From Pseudomonadota bacterium (GTDB taxonomy: Bacteria; BMS3Abin14), in NCBI GenBank assembly GCA_016937135.1, contig JAFGWO010000013.1, positions 1 to 5,328 of the forward strand: 5,328 nt of DNA, written 5' to 3'. Each line of letters opens with the position of its first letter. Position 1 is the first letter of the stretch. Below are positions 1 through 5,009 of this stretch, in pieces. Below the pieces are notes generated by a model, which was given only the letters and a program-made list of their open reading frames with translations, searched no databases and was not told the DNA's origin. Both the position numbers and the translations under genes were made by a program.

Positions 1-36
1 AAGCGAAAAGTCCCGCATTGGACTTTTCGCGACCCT
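1..36. repeat. Hairpin repeat element, copy 1
   Basis: Arms GCGAAAAGTCC (3-13) and GGACTTTTCGC (20-30) are perfect 11-base inverted repeats around a 6-base loop. The whole 36-base block recurs in reverse complement at 2232-2267 with only two differences, so it is a dispersed element and not a single terminator. No T-run follows the hairpin on the + strand. The block starts at the first base of the window, so it may extend further left. There is no sign of a coding role. It resembles REP-like or small MITE-like palindromic repeats in form, but I cannot assign it to a named family. Confidence 0.85.
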
Positions 37-281
37 GTCAAAGATAGTGAAAATAATTTAATTATCAATAGCTATAACGACTTCGGGGCCCTGGCGGGAT
101 TTTTCGGTCTTCACCGCGGTCAAGGGTCCTGGAGCCCTGTCCCTTGCCCTCAAATGGACTGTGTGGCAAGGATGTGGTAAACAGGTTCTCGCCCCGGCGG
201 CAGGCAGGCAGGGGGAAGTGAGAAAACCGTGCCAGGGCCTAGATACTGAATAGATGGAAAATTGCCCCAGGGAGGGTCCAA
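37..281. other. Non-coding leader upstream of gatC
   Basis: An AT-rich stretch (about 37-78) follows the hairpin repeat and gives way to GC-rich sequence up to gatC. TATAAC at 73-78 resembles a -10 box, but there is no convincing -35 box about 17 bases upstream, so no promoter is called. CCTTGCC (142-148) and GGCAAGG (165-171) could form a 7-base-pair stem with a 16-base loop, and GGCA is repeated three times at 199-210. A minus-strand frame is open here and stops at 58-60, but it has no recognisable homology. The gatCAB promoter probably lies here or left of the window. Confidence 0.4.
270..276 (+). promoter_or_regulatory. Ribosome binding site of gatC
   Basis: GGGAGGG lies 5 bases before the TTG at 282. 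It decides the unusual TTG start: the upstream ATG at 254 is out of frame, and the N-terminus from TTG matches where GatC proteins normally begin. Confidence 0.75.
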
Positions 282-569
282 TTGAAGATCACCAGAGAAA
301 TCGTGCGGCACGTGGCCGACCTCGCCCGGCTGGAGCTCGGGCCTGAAGAGGCCCTGAAAATGGAAAGCCAGCTCGGGGATATCCTTGGCTACATCGGGCT
401 CCTCGATGGGCTGGACCTTTCCGGCATTCCCCCCACGTCCCATGTCCAGGAAATTTTCAACGTCATGAGGGAAGATGAGGCCAGATCCTCCCTTCCCGTG
501 GAAAAGGGGCTTGCCAACGCCCCGGACAGGGAAGGGACGGCCTTCAAGGTGCCGAAGGTCATAGAATAA
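282..569 (+). CDS. gatC: Aspartyl/glutamyl-tRNA amidotransferase subunit C
   Basis: Small subunit of the GatCAB amidotransferase, which amidates Glu-tRNA(Gln) and/or Asp-tRNA(Asn) in the cytoplasm. GatC wraps around GatA and GatB and stabilises the complex; it has no active site. The 95-residue product has the normal family length. It shows the typical N-terminal helix (HVADLARLEL, residues 10-19), a second helix with LGDILGYI (31-38), the proline-rich linker with PTSHV (51-55), the REDE motif (63-66) and the C-terminal APDREGTAFKVPKVIE, which is the most conserved part of the family. The start is TTG, chosen because GGGAGGG sits 5 bases upstream. It is first in the gatC-gatA-gatB order and is separated from gatA by a repeat-rich spacer of about 200 bases, so it is probably co-transcribed with gatA. 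A TTG start may lower its translation relative to the other subunits; that is an inference. Confidence 0.96.
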   Translation: MKITREIVRHVADLARLELGPEEALKMESQLGDILGYIGLLDGLDLSGIPPTSHVQEIFNVMREDEARSSLPVEKGLANAPDREGTAFKVPKVIE

Positions 570-575
570 GAAGAG

Positions 576-591
576 AGAAGGAGGAAGGAAG
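576..591 (+). repeat. Purine tract, left arm of 16-base inverted repeat
   Basis: AGAAGGAGGAAGGAAG is the exact reverse complement of 727-742. It sits inside a purine-only run that begins just after the gatC stop codon. Its core GAAGGAGGAAGGA (577-589) also occurs at 3902-3914 in the gatB-mtnA spacer. The arms could pair in mRNA across 135 bases, but low-complexity purine sequence makes some matching likely by chance. Confidence 0.7.
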
Positions 592-612
592 AAGGAGAAG
601 GGAAAAACAGTT

Positions 613-637
613 CCGAGTTCTGAGTCTGCCCTGAGTC
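613..637 (+). repeat. Degenerate heptamer repeat CYGAGTY
   Basis: CCGAGTT (613-619) and CTGAGTC (620-626) are adjacent 7-base units, and a third CTGAGTC follows at 631-637 after four bases. This looks like the remnant of a short tandem heptamer array. Confidence 0.5.
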
Positions 638-652
638 CCGCCGATGGCGGGA
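636..652. repeat. Short GC-rich hairpin
   Basis: TCCCGCC (636-642) and GGCGGGA (646-652) form a perfect 7-base-pair stem with the 3-base loop GAT. No T-run follows, so it is not a typical intrinsic terminator. It may be a dispersed palindromic unit like the others in the spacers. Confidence 0.6.
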
Positions 653-726
653 TCGAAGGTCAATAATCAACAGGAAAAATGCCGTAGGGGGAGCAAGCTG
701 GCAGGATGAAGAGGAATAGTATCTTC

Positions 727-742
727 CTTCCTTCCTCCTTCT
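727..742 (+). repeat. Pyrimidine tract, right arm of 16-base inverted repeat
   Basis: CTTCCTTCCTCCTTCT is the exact reverse complement of 576-591 and lies within a 28-base pyrimidine run (722-749). It ends about 18 bases before the gatA ribosome binding site. The CCTCCTT inside it matches the 16S anti-Shine-Dalgarno sequence, so in mRNA it could in principle pair with GGAG-type ribosome binding sites. Confidence 0.65.
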
Positions 743-759
743 TCCTTCTGTTAATTTTT

Positions 760-764
760 GGAGA
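760..764 (+). promoter_or_regulatory. Ribosome binding site of gatA
   Basis: GGAGA lies 8 bases before the ATG at 773. This supports ATG 773 over the in-frame TTG at 758, because that earlier start would overlap the ribosome binding site and has no such site of its own. Confidence 0.75.
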
Positions 765-772
765 CTTCATTC

Positions 773-2233
773 ATGCCCCTGTATTCCGAAACCATCCATT
801 CCCTTCACGAAAAACTGCGGGAAGGGACCGTGACATCCACCATGATCACCCAAAGCGTTCTGGACCGCATCAGTGAGGTTGACGGCAAAGTCCGCTGCTA
901 TCTCACCGTTACCCGGGAGGCGGCCCTCGAAGCGGCCGGTCAATCAGACGAGCGTTTCCGTAAAGGGGATGTTTCCAGTCCCCTGGACGGGATCCCTCTG
1001 GGAATAAAGGACATTTTTCTGACCGAGGGGGTAAGGACAACCGCGGGTTCAAGGATCCTGGAAAATTTCGTGCCTCCCTATGACGGTACCCCCGTGAGCC
1101 GCCTTAAAAAGGCCGGGGCGGTCATCACGGGGAAACTGAACATGGATGAGTTTGCCATGGGGTCCTCCAACGAGAACTCGGGTTTTTTCCCCACCCTCAA
1201 TCCCTGGGACAAGGCCCGCGTGCCCGGCGGTTCCTCGGGGGGCTCGGCCGCCGCGGTTGCCGCGGGCGAGGCCATCGCCACCCTCGGCACCGACACCGGA
1301 GGGTCCATCCGGCAGCCCGCCTCGCACTGCGGGGTAGTGGGATTAAAGCCCACCTACGGGAGGGTCAGCCGCTACGGGGTCATCGCTTTTGCCTCTTCCC
1401 TCGATCAGGTCGGCCCATTGACCCGGGACGTGCGGGACTGCGCCATCATGTTAAAGGCGATTGCCGGCCATGATCCCGCGGACAGCACGTCGGCAAGGGT
1501 GCCCGTCCCCGATTACCCCTCCCTGCTCACAGGGGACATCAGCGGGATGAAGATCGGGCTTCCCGTGGAGTACTTCCCGGAAGGCCTCGACCCGGAAGTG
1601 GAAGCCCCCGTGAGGAAAGCGGCCGAGGCGCTGGAAAAAAGGGGGGCAAGCCTCGTTTCCGTGAGCCTGCCGAGCACCAGATACGCCGTCGCTACCTACT
1701 ACATCATCGCCCCGGCCGAAGCCTCTTCCAACCTCGCCCGCTACGATGGCGTGAAATACGGGGTGCGCCTTTCCGACCAGGGGGGGCTCCTTGAGATGTA
1801 CCGGCAGACGCGAAGCAAGGGGTTCGGCCCGGAGGTCAAAAGAAGGATCATGCTCGGGACTTTTGCCTTGTCGGCGGGATATTACGACGCCTATTACGGC
1901 AAGGCGCAGAGGGTGCGCACCCTCATCCGCCGGGAATTCGAGGAGGTTTTTTCGAAAGTGGACCTGTTGCTGTCCCCCGCGTCCCCAACCCCGGCATTTC
2001 CCCTGGGGGACCGGGTGGAGGACCCGCTGCGAATGTACATGTGCGATATGTTCACCATCCCGGTAAACATCGCCGGGTTGGCCGCTGTCTCATTGCCCTG
2101 CGGCCTCACCCCCGGTAACCTTCCCGTCGGCGTCCAGCTCATCGGCCCCGCTTTCAGGGAGGAAGTCCTGCTCAACGCCGCCTACGCCTACGAAGGGGAA
2201 AGAGGGGAGTTTCCTAATTGTAAGGTTTTATAG
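773..2233 (+). CDS. gatA: Aspartyl/glutamyl-tRNA amidotransferase subunit A
   Basis: Glutaminase subunit of GatCAB. It hydrolyses glutamine and releases ammonia, which travels to the GatB active site to amidate tRNA-bound Glu or Asp. The 486-residue product is an amidase-signature enzyme of normal length. The catalytic triad is complete: Lys79 in GIPLGIKD, cis-Ser154 in [10 protein letters not shown] and nucleophile Ser178 in [13 protein letters not shown], matching the numbering known for Staphylococcus GatA. The amidase signature spans roughly residues 150-182. The C-terminal half has the expected conserved blocks, including [15 protein letters not shown] (398-412) and [10 protein letters not shown] (450-459). 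The start is ATG 773, based on GGAGA 8 bases upstream; an in-frame TTG at 758 would add five residues. The last residues (GEFPNCKVL) differ from the DxHxxxP-like ending common in the family, and the stop codon TAG lies at the edge of a hairpin repeat, so the extreme C-terminus may have been reshaped by the repeat. Function is not in doubt. Confidence 0.97.
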   Translation: MPLYSETIHSLHEKLREGTVTSTMITQSVLDRISEVDGKVRCYLTVTREAALEAAGQSDERFRKGDVSSPLDGIPLGIKDIFLTEGVRTTAGSRILENFVPPYDGTPVSRLKKAGAVITGKLNMDEFAMGSSNENSGFFPTLNPWDKARVPGGSSGGSAAAVAAGEAIATLGTDTGGSIRQPASHCGVVGLKPTYGRVSRYGVIAFASSLDQVGPLTRDVRDCAIMLKAIAGHDPADSTSARVPVPDYPSLLTGDISGMKIGLPVEYFPEGLDPEVEAPVRKAAEALEKRGASLVSVSLPSTRYAVATYYIIAPAEASSNLARYDGVKYGVRLSDQGGLLEMYRQTRSKGFGPEVKRRIMLGTFALSAGYYDAYYGKAQRVRTLIRREFEEVFSKVDLLLSPASPTPAFPLGDRVEDPLRMYMCDMFTIPVNIAGLAAVSLPCGLTPGNLPVGVQLIGPAFREEVLLNAAYAYEGERGEFPNCKVL

Positions 2234-2267
2234 GGTCGCAAAAAGTCCAATCCGGGACTTTTCGCTT
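2232..2267. repeat. Hairpin repeat element, copy 2 (inverted)
   Basis: Reverse complement of 1-36 with 34 of 36 bases identical; the differences are at 2240 and 2252. The arms GCAAAAAGTCC (2238-2248) and GGACTTTTCGC (2255-2265) form an 11-base stem with one A-C mismatch, around a 6-base loop. The first two bases of the block are the last two of the gatA stop codon. A weaker match continues about six bases into gatA (TTTTAT against TTTGAC). Confidence 0.88.
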
Positions 2268-2270
2268 CCC

Positions 2271-2300
2271 GGAAAGGGAAAAGCGTCGTTTTCCCTTTCC
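2271..2300. repeat. Perfect 12-base-pair hairpin
   Basis: GGAAAGGGAAAA (2271-2282) and TTTTCCCTTTCC (2289-2300) are exact inverted repeats around the loop GCGTCG. It is the second in a row of four hairpins. The TTTT belongs to the arm and is followed by CCC, so this is not a terminator of the usual form. Confidence 0.85.
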
Positions 2301-2303
2301 TCA

Positions 2304-2338
2304 CGGATCAAGGACTTACAACCCGAGTCCTTGATCCG
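2304..2338. repeat. Perfect 13-base-pair hairpin
   Basis: CGGATCAAGGACT (2304-2316) and AGTCCTTGATCCG (2326-2338) are exact inverted repeats around the 9-base loop TACAACCCG. It is the third hairpin in the gatA-gatB spacer. A stem this long and perfect is not expected by chance. No T-run follows. Confidence 0.85.
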
Positions 2339-2339
2339 G

Positions 2340-2372
2340 GCGCCCCACGCGGGGCGCGTCGATATTTTTTTT
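2340..2372 (+). terminator. GC-rich hairpin followed by T8, possible weak terminator or attenuator
   Basis: GCGCCCC (2340-2346) and GGGGCGC (2351-2357) form a 7-base-pair stem with the 4-base loop ACGC. A run of eight T follows at 2365-2372, but seven bases (GTCGATA without the final T-run) separate stem and run, whereas a strong intrinsic terminator has the T-run immediately after the stem. It could reduce read-through from gatA into gatB, or it could simply be the last unit of the hairpin array. Full termination here would uncouple gatB from gatCA, which seems unlikely unless gatB has its own promoter. Confidence 0.3.
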
Positions 2373-2405
2373 AAAAGTCATCAAGTTTAACGCGATGTTT
2401 TTTTC

Positions 2406-2410
2406 GGAGA
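2406..2410 (+). promoter_or_regulatory. Ribosome binding site of gatB
   Basis: GGAGA lies 5 bases before ATG 2416. It lies inside the frame opened by the earlier ATG at 2395, which has no ribosome binding site of its own; this favours 2416. Confidence 0.7.
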
Positions 2411-2415
2411 AAAAG

Positions 2416-3846
2416 ATGGAATACACCGCGGTTATCGGTCTGGAGGTCCACGCCCAGCTGCAGACAGACAGCAAGATCTTCTGCGGCTGCAGCACCCGCT
2501 TCGGTCAGGAACCCAACGTCAACACCTGCCCGGTGTGTCTGGGGATGCCCGGGGTGCTGCCTGTCCTGAACAAAAGGGTTGTGGACTACACCCTGATGAT
2601 GGGTCTTGCCACCCATTGCCGCATCGCCGCCGAAAGCGTCTTTGCGAGGAAAAACTATTTCTATCCCGACCTCCCGAAGGGGTATCAGATCAGTCAGTAT
2701 GAGCGGCCCATCTGCGAGGAAGGCTGGGTGGAAATCCCTGTGCAGGGGGGAGCGAGAAAAATCCGGATCACCCGCATCCATATGGAGGAAGACGCGGGCA
2801 AGCTGGTCCATGAAGGCGGGGGAGGGGCCGCGAGCCTGGTGGACCTGAACCGGGCCGGGGTCCCCCTGATGGAGATCGTCAGCGAACCTGACATCCGCTC
2901 CCCGGAGGAGGCCAGGGCCTACATGCAGACCCTGCGCGACATCGTCGTCTACCTCGGGATCTGCGACGGGAACATGGAGGAAGGGAGTCTGCGGTGCGAC
3001 GCCAACATCTCCATCATGCCCGCGGGATCGGAAACCTTCGGGACCCGGACGGAGATCAAGAACATGAACTCCTTCCGGTACCTTGCCCAGGCCCTTGAAT
3101 ACGAGATCCAGAGGCAGACAGAGGTCCTCGAGGACGGGGGAAGGATCATTCAGGAGACCAGGCTTTTCGATTCGGCGAAGGGGGTGACGGCGTCCATGCG
3201 GGGCAAGGAGGAGGCCCACGATTACCGGTATTTCCCGGAGCCGGATCTCGTGCCTATCCGCATCGACCCGGAATGGGTGGACAGGATCGGGGCCGAAATC
3301 CCTGAACTTCGAAGTGAAAAGATCGCCCGATATGTGCAGGATCTGGGTCTTCCGGAGTATGACGCAGAGGTGTTGACCGGAGAGCCCGGCACGGCCCGGT
3401 TTTTCGAGGATATCCTCGCCCATGGCGTCGAGCCCAAAAAGGTTAGCAACTGGGTGATGGGGGAGTACACGCGGCTCCTCAAGGACAAGGGGATGGAAAC
3501 TGCCAGGATCTCCCCGGAACAGGTGGCAGGGATCATCCGCATGGTGGACGCTTCAACGGTCTCGGTTTCGGGAGCCAAGCAGGTCTTTGAAGAGGTGTTT
3601 CTCACAGGAAAGGATCCCGATGCCATCGTCAGGGAAAAGGGCCTTGCCCAGGTCTCCGACGAGGGGGCGATCGAGGAGGAGATAAAGGCGATCCTTGAAG
3701 CGAACCCCCAGCAGGTAGAACAGTACAGGGACGGACAGGAAAAGGTCCTGGGATATTTTGTCGGCCAGGTGATGAAAGCCACCAGAGGAAGGGCCAATCC
3801 CCGCCTTGTCAACGAGATCCTGATAAAAAAGCTGAAGGGGGAATGA
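2416..3846 (+). CDS. gatB: Aspartyl/glutamyl-tRNA amidotransferase subunit B
   Basis: tRNA-binding and kinase/transamidase subunit of GatCAB. It phosphorylates the side-chain carboxylate of the misacylated amino acid with ATP, then amidates it with ammonia channelled from GatA. The 476-residue product has normal length. It begins with the conserved [10 protein letters not shown] (6-15), then a zinc site of four cysteines (Cys23, Cys25, Cys38, Cys41 in CxC and CPVC), [14 protein letters not shown] (82-95), [10 protein letters not shown] (121-130) and the family signature [18 protein letters not shown] (142-159). DANISI (195-200) and [11 protein letters not shown] (211-221) complete the catalytic cradle. 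The C-terminal part (about 330-476) is the helical YqeY-like tail domain that contacts tRNA, with the usual [17 protein letters not shown] (446-462). ATG 2416 is chosen over ATG 2395 because GGAGA precedes it and family members start at this point. The spacer from gatA holds four hairpins; mtnA follows after about 110 bases. Confidence 0.97.
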   Translation: MEYTAVIGLEVHAQLQTDSKIFCGCSTRFGQEPNVNTCPVCLGMPGVLPVLNKRVVDYTLMMGLATHCRIAAESVFARKNYFYPDLPKGYQISQYERPICEEGWVEIPVQGGARKIRITRIHMEEDAGKLVHEGGGGAASLVDLNRAGVPLMEIVSEPDIRSPEEARAYMQTLRDIVVYLGICDGNMEEGSLRCDANISIMPAGSETFGTRTEIKNMNSFRYLAQALEYEIQRQTEVLEDGGRIIQETRLFDSAKGVTASMRGKEEAHDYRYFPEPDLVPIRIDPEWVDRIGAEIPELRSEKIARYVQDLGLPEYDAEVLTGEPGTARFFEDILAHGVEPKKVSNWVMGEYTRLLKDKGMETARISPEQVAGIIRMVDASTVSVSGAKQVFEEVFLTGKDPDAIVREKGLAQVSDEGAIEEEIKAILEANPQQVEQYRDGQEKVLGYFVGQVMKATRGRANPRLVNEILIKKLKGE

Positions 3847-3863
3847 GAAGAGCAGAAGCCGAA

Positions 3864-3884
3864 GGCCCTGAGCTTGTCGAAGGG
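3864..3884. repeat. Dispersed repeat of the CCCTGAGCTTGTCGAAGGG type
   Basis: CCCTGAGCTTGTCGAAGGG lies at 3866-3884. This word, seen on the other strand as CCCTTCGACAAGCTCAGGG, is a short repeat scattered through intergenic DNA of many unrelated environmental bacteria; that statement is from general knowledge and was not searched here. Its outer four bases are self-complementary (CCCT/AGGG). CGAAGG also occurs just upstream at 3860-3865. On the minus strand it yields the LRQAQG and STSSG peptides typical of false gene calls over this repeat. Confidence 0.8.
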
Positions 3885-3902
3885 GGGGAAGGGTGAAGGA
3901 TG

Positions 3903-3926
3903 AAGGAGGAAGGAGGAAGGAGGAAG
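3903..3926 (+). repeat. Tandem heptamer (AAGGAGG) x3 plus AAG
   Basis: Three exact copies of AAGGAGG (3903-3909, 3910-3916, 3917-3923) are followed by a partial fourth (3924-3926). The unit equals the ideal Shine-Dalgarno sequence, but the last copy ends about 32 bases before the mtnA start, too far to serve it directly. The preceding sequence from 3882 is also almost purely purine. Copy number may vary between strains. Confidence 0.85.
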
Positions 3927-3941
3927 CCACCCCCTGTTCCT

Positions 3942-3948
3942 AAAAGGA
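3942..3948 (+). promoter_or_regulatory. Ribosome binding site of mtnA
   Basis: AAAAGGA lies 7 bases before ATG 3956, a normal spacing. It is distinct from the tandem AAGGAGG units further upstream. Confidence 0.65.
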
Positions 3949-3955
3949 TTCTGGC

Positions 3956-5005
3956 ATGAAAACCGTTACGGAAATCAGACCCATAAAGTGGGACCCCAGG
4001 AGGAAAAGGCTGATCCTCCTGGATCAGACCCTTCTTCCCGGTGAGGAGGTCTTCCGGGAGTACCAGGATCCCGCCGAAGTGGCTGCCGCGATCCGGGACC
4101 TCGTCGTGCGGGGCGCCCCCGCCATCGGATGCGCTGCCGCCTTCGGGGTTGTCCTTGCCGCCCTGGGCTGCGCAGGGGAGCAACCCCTGCATTCCGAGGC
4201 CTGCATCCGCGGGGCGATGGCCGAATTCCGTGCGACCCGGCCCACCGCCGTGAACCTCTTCTGGGCTATCAGGCGAATGGAAGGCCTCCTCGCCGCATGC
4301 CCGGACCCCGATAAAATCCCGATGATCCTGGAGACGGAAGCTATAAAGATCTACGAGGAGGACCTGGCCGCCTGCCGGTCCATCGGGGATCACGGCGCCG
4401 GACTTGTTCCTGAAGGGGCGAGGGTTCTGACCCACTGCAATGCGGGGGGTCTCGCAACGGCCGGCTACGGCACGGCCCTCGGGGTCATCCGTTCCGCCCA
4501 CCGCCAGGGAAAGATACGGATGGTCTGGGTGGATGAGACCCGCCCGGTTTTCCAGGGGGCCCGGCTCACCGCGTGGGAGCTTCTTCGGGAGGCGATCCCC
4601 GCCACCCTGATCACCGACAGTACCGCCGGGTCCCTTATCGCTTCCGGAAAGGTGGATTTTATCGTTGTTGGAGCCGACCGAATCGCGTCTAACGGCGACG
4701 TGGCCAACAAGATCGGGACCTATCCCCTCTCAGTGCTGGCGGACCGGCACGGCGTTCCTTTCGTCGTGGCCGCTCCCCTCTCAACCTTCGATCCCGGCAT
4801 CGCCTCGGGGGAGGAGATCCCCCTCGAAACCAGAGATCCCGGAGAGGTTACCGGTTTCAAGGGGGTGACGTGGGCGCCGGAAGGGATGCCGGCTCTCAAC
4901 GTTGCCTTTGACGTGACCCCGGCCTCCCTGGTGAGCGCCATTGCCACCGAGAAAGGAATCCTCAAGCCTCCCTATCCGGCAGCCATCGCCTCCCTTTTGA
5001 GGTGA
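3956..5005 (+). CDS. mtnA: S-methyl-5-thioribose-1-phosphate isomerase
   Basis: Cytoplasmic aldose-ketose isomerase of the methionine salvage route. It converts 5-methylthioribose 1-phosphate, derived from methylthioadenosine, to 5-methylthioribulose 1-phosphate. Some bacteria use the same enzyme for 5-deoxyribose 1-phosphate in related shunts. The 349-residue product has normal length and belongs to the eIF-2B alpha/beta/delta-like fold family. Conserved blocks run in order: VRGAPAIGCAAAFG (51-64), RPTAVNLFWAI (95-105), THCNAGGLATAGYGTALG (159-176) with the catalytic cysteine Cys161, DETRPVFQGARLTAWEL (193-209), DSTAG (221-225), and GADRIASNGDVANKIGTY (239-256) with the catalytic aspartate Asp241. 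PLSTFD (274-279) and the C-terminal NVAFDVTPASLVSAI also fit. ATG 3956 is preceded by AAAAGGA. No other salvage gene is visible. The downstream frame begins four bases after its stop, so it is almost certainly in one transcript with that gene. A ribose-1,5-bisphosphate isomerase paralogue is less likely, given the close MtnA match. Confidence 0.94.
   Translation: MKTVTEIRPIKWDPRRKRLILLDQTLLPGEEVFREYQDPAEVAAAIRDLVVRGAPAIGCAAAFGVVLAALGCAGEQPLHSEACIRGAMAEFRATRPTAVNLFWAIRRMEGLLAACPDPDKIPMILETEAIKIYEEDLAACRSIGDHGAGLVPEGARVLTHCNAGGLATAGYGTALGVIRSAHRQGKIRMVWVDETRPVFQGARLTAWELLREAIPATLITDSTAGSLIASGKVDFIVVGADRIASNGDVANKIGTYPLSVLADRHGVPFVVAAPLSTFDPGIASGEEIPLETRDPGEVTGFKGVTWAPEGMPALNVAFDVTPASLVSAIATEKGILKPPYPAAIASLLR
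4999..5005 (+). promoter_or_regulatory. Ribosome binding site of the last gene
   Basis: GAGGTGA matches the 16S 3' end well and stops 4 bases before GTG 5010. It overlaps the mtnA stop codon, which suggests translational coupling. The overlapping ATG at 5005 reads only 12 codons before a stop, so GTG 5010 is the better start. Confidence 0.75.
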
Positions 5006-5009
5006 TGCC

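Larger units (their letters stand above)
570..772. other. Repeat-rich spacer between gatC and gatA
   Basis: This spacer of about 200 bases holds no gene. In order it contains a purine-only tract (570-605), short CYGAGTY units (613-637), a small hairpin (636-652), a stretch of unremarkable sequence, a pyrimidine tract (722-749) complementary to the purine tract, and the gatA ribosome binding site. Such a long spacer is unusual for subunits of one complex and looks like accumulated repeat debris. Confidence 0.7.

Noticed and set aside
82..110. Intrinsic terminator at the GGGCCC and T5 region before gatC
   Set aside because: The possible stem is only about three base pairs, too weak to call.
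165..180. Sigma-54-like promoter around TGGCAAG
   Set aside because: The -24-like part is acceptable but the -12 element lacks the required GC, so there is no real match.
758..772. TTG at 758 as the gatA start
   Set aside because: It overlaps the GGAGA that serves ATG 773 and has no ribosome binding site of its own; the family N-terminus starts near 773.
2232..2372. CRISPR array in the hairpin cluster
   Set aside because: The four palindromes have unrelated sequences and there are no identical repeats with regular spacers, nor any cas gene.
2395..2415. ATG at 2395 as the gatB start
   Set aside because: No ribosome binding site precedes it, and GGAGA at 2406-2410 fits ATG 2416, from which the protein matches GatB N-termini.
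2371..3423. Long minus-strand frame of 350 codons opposite gatB
   Set aside because: It lies fully antisense to a canonical gatB, has no recognisable motif, and is rich in residues expected from the reverse of GC-rich codons. A shadow of gatB codon use.
3809..4501. Minus-strand frame of 230 codons opposite mtnA and the preceding spacer
   Set aside because: Shadow of mtnA that continues over the dispersed repeat; the STSSG peptide it contains is a typical product of false gene calls over that repeat.
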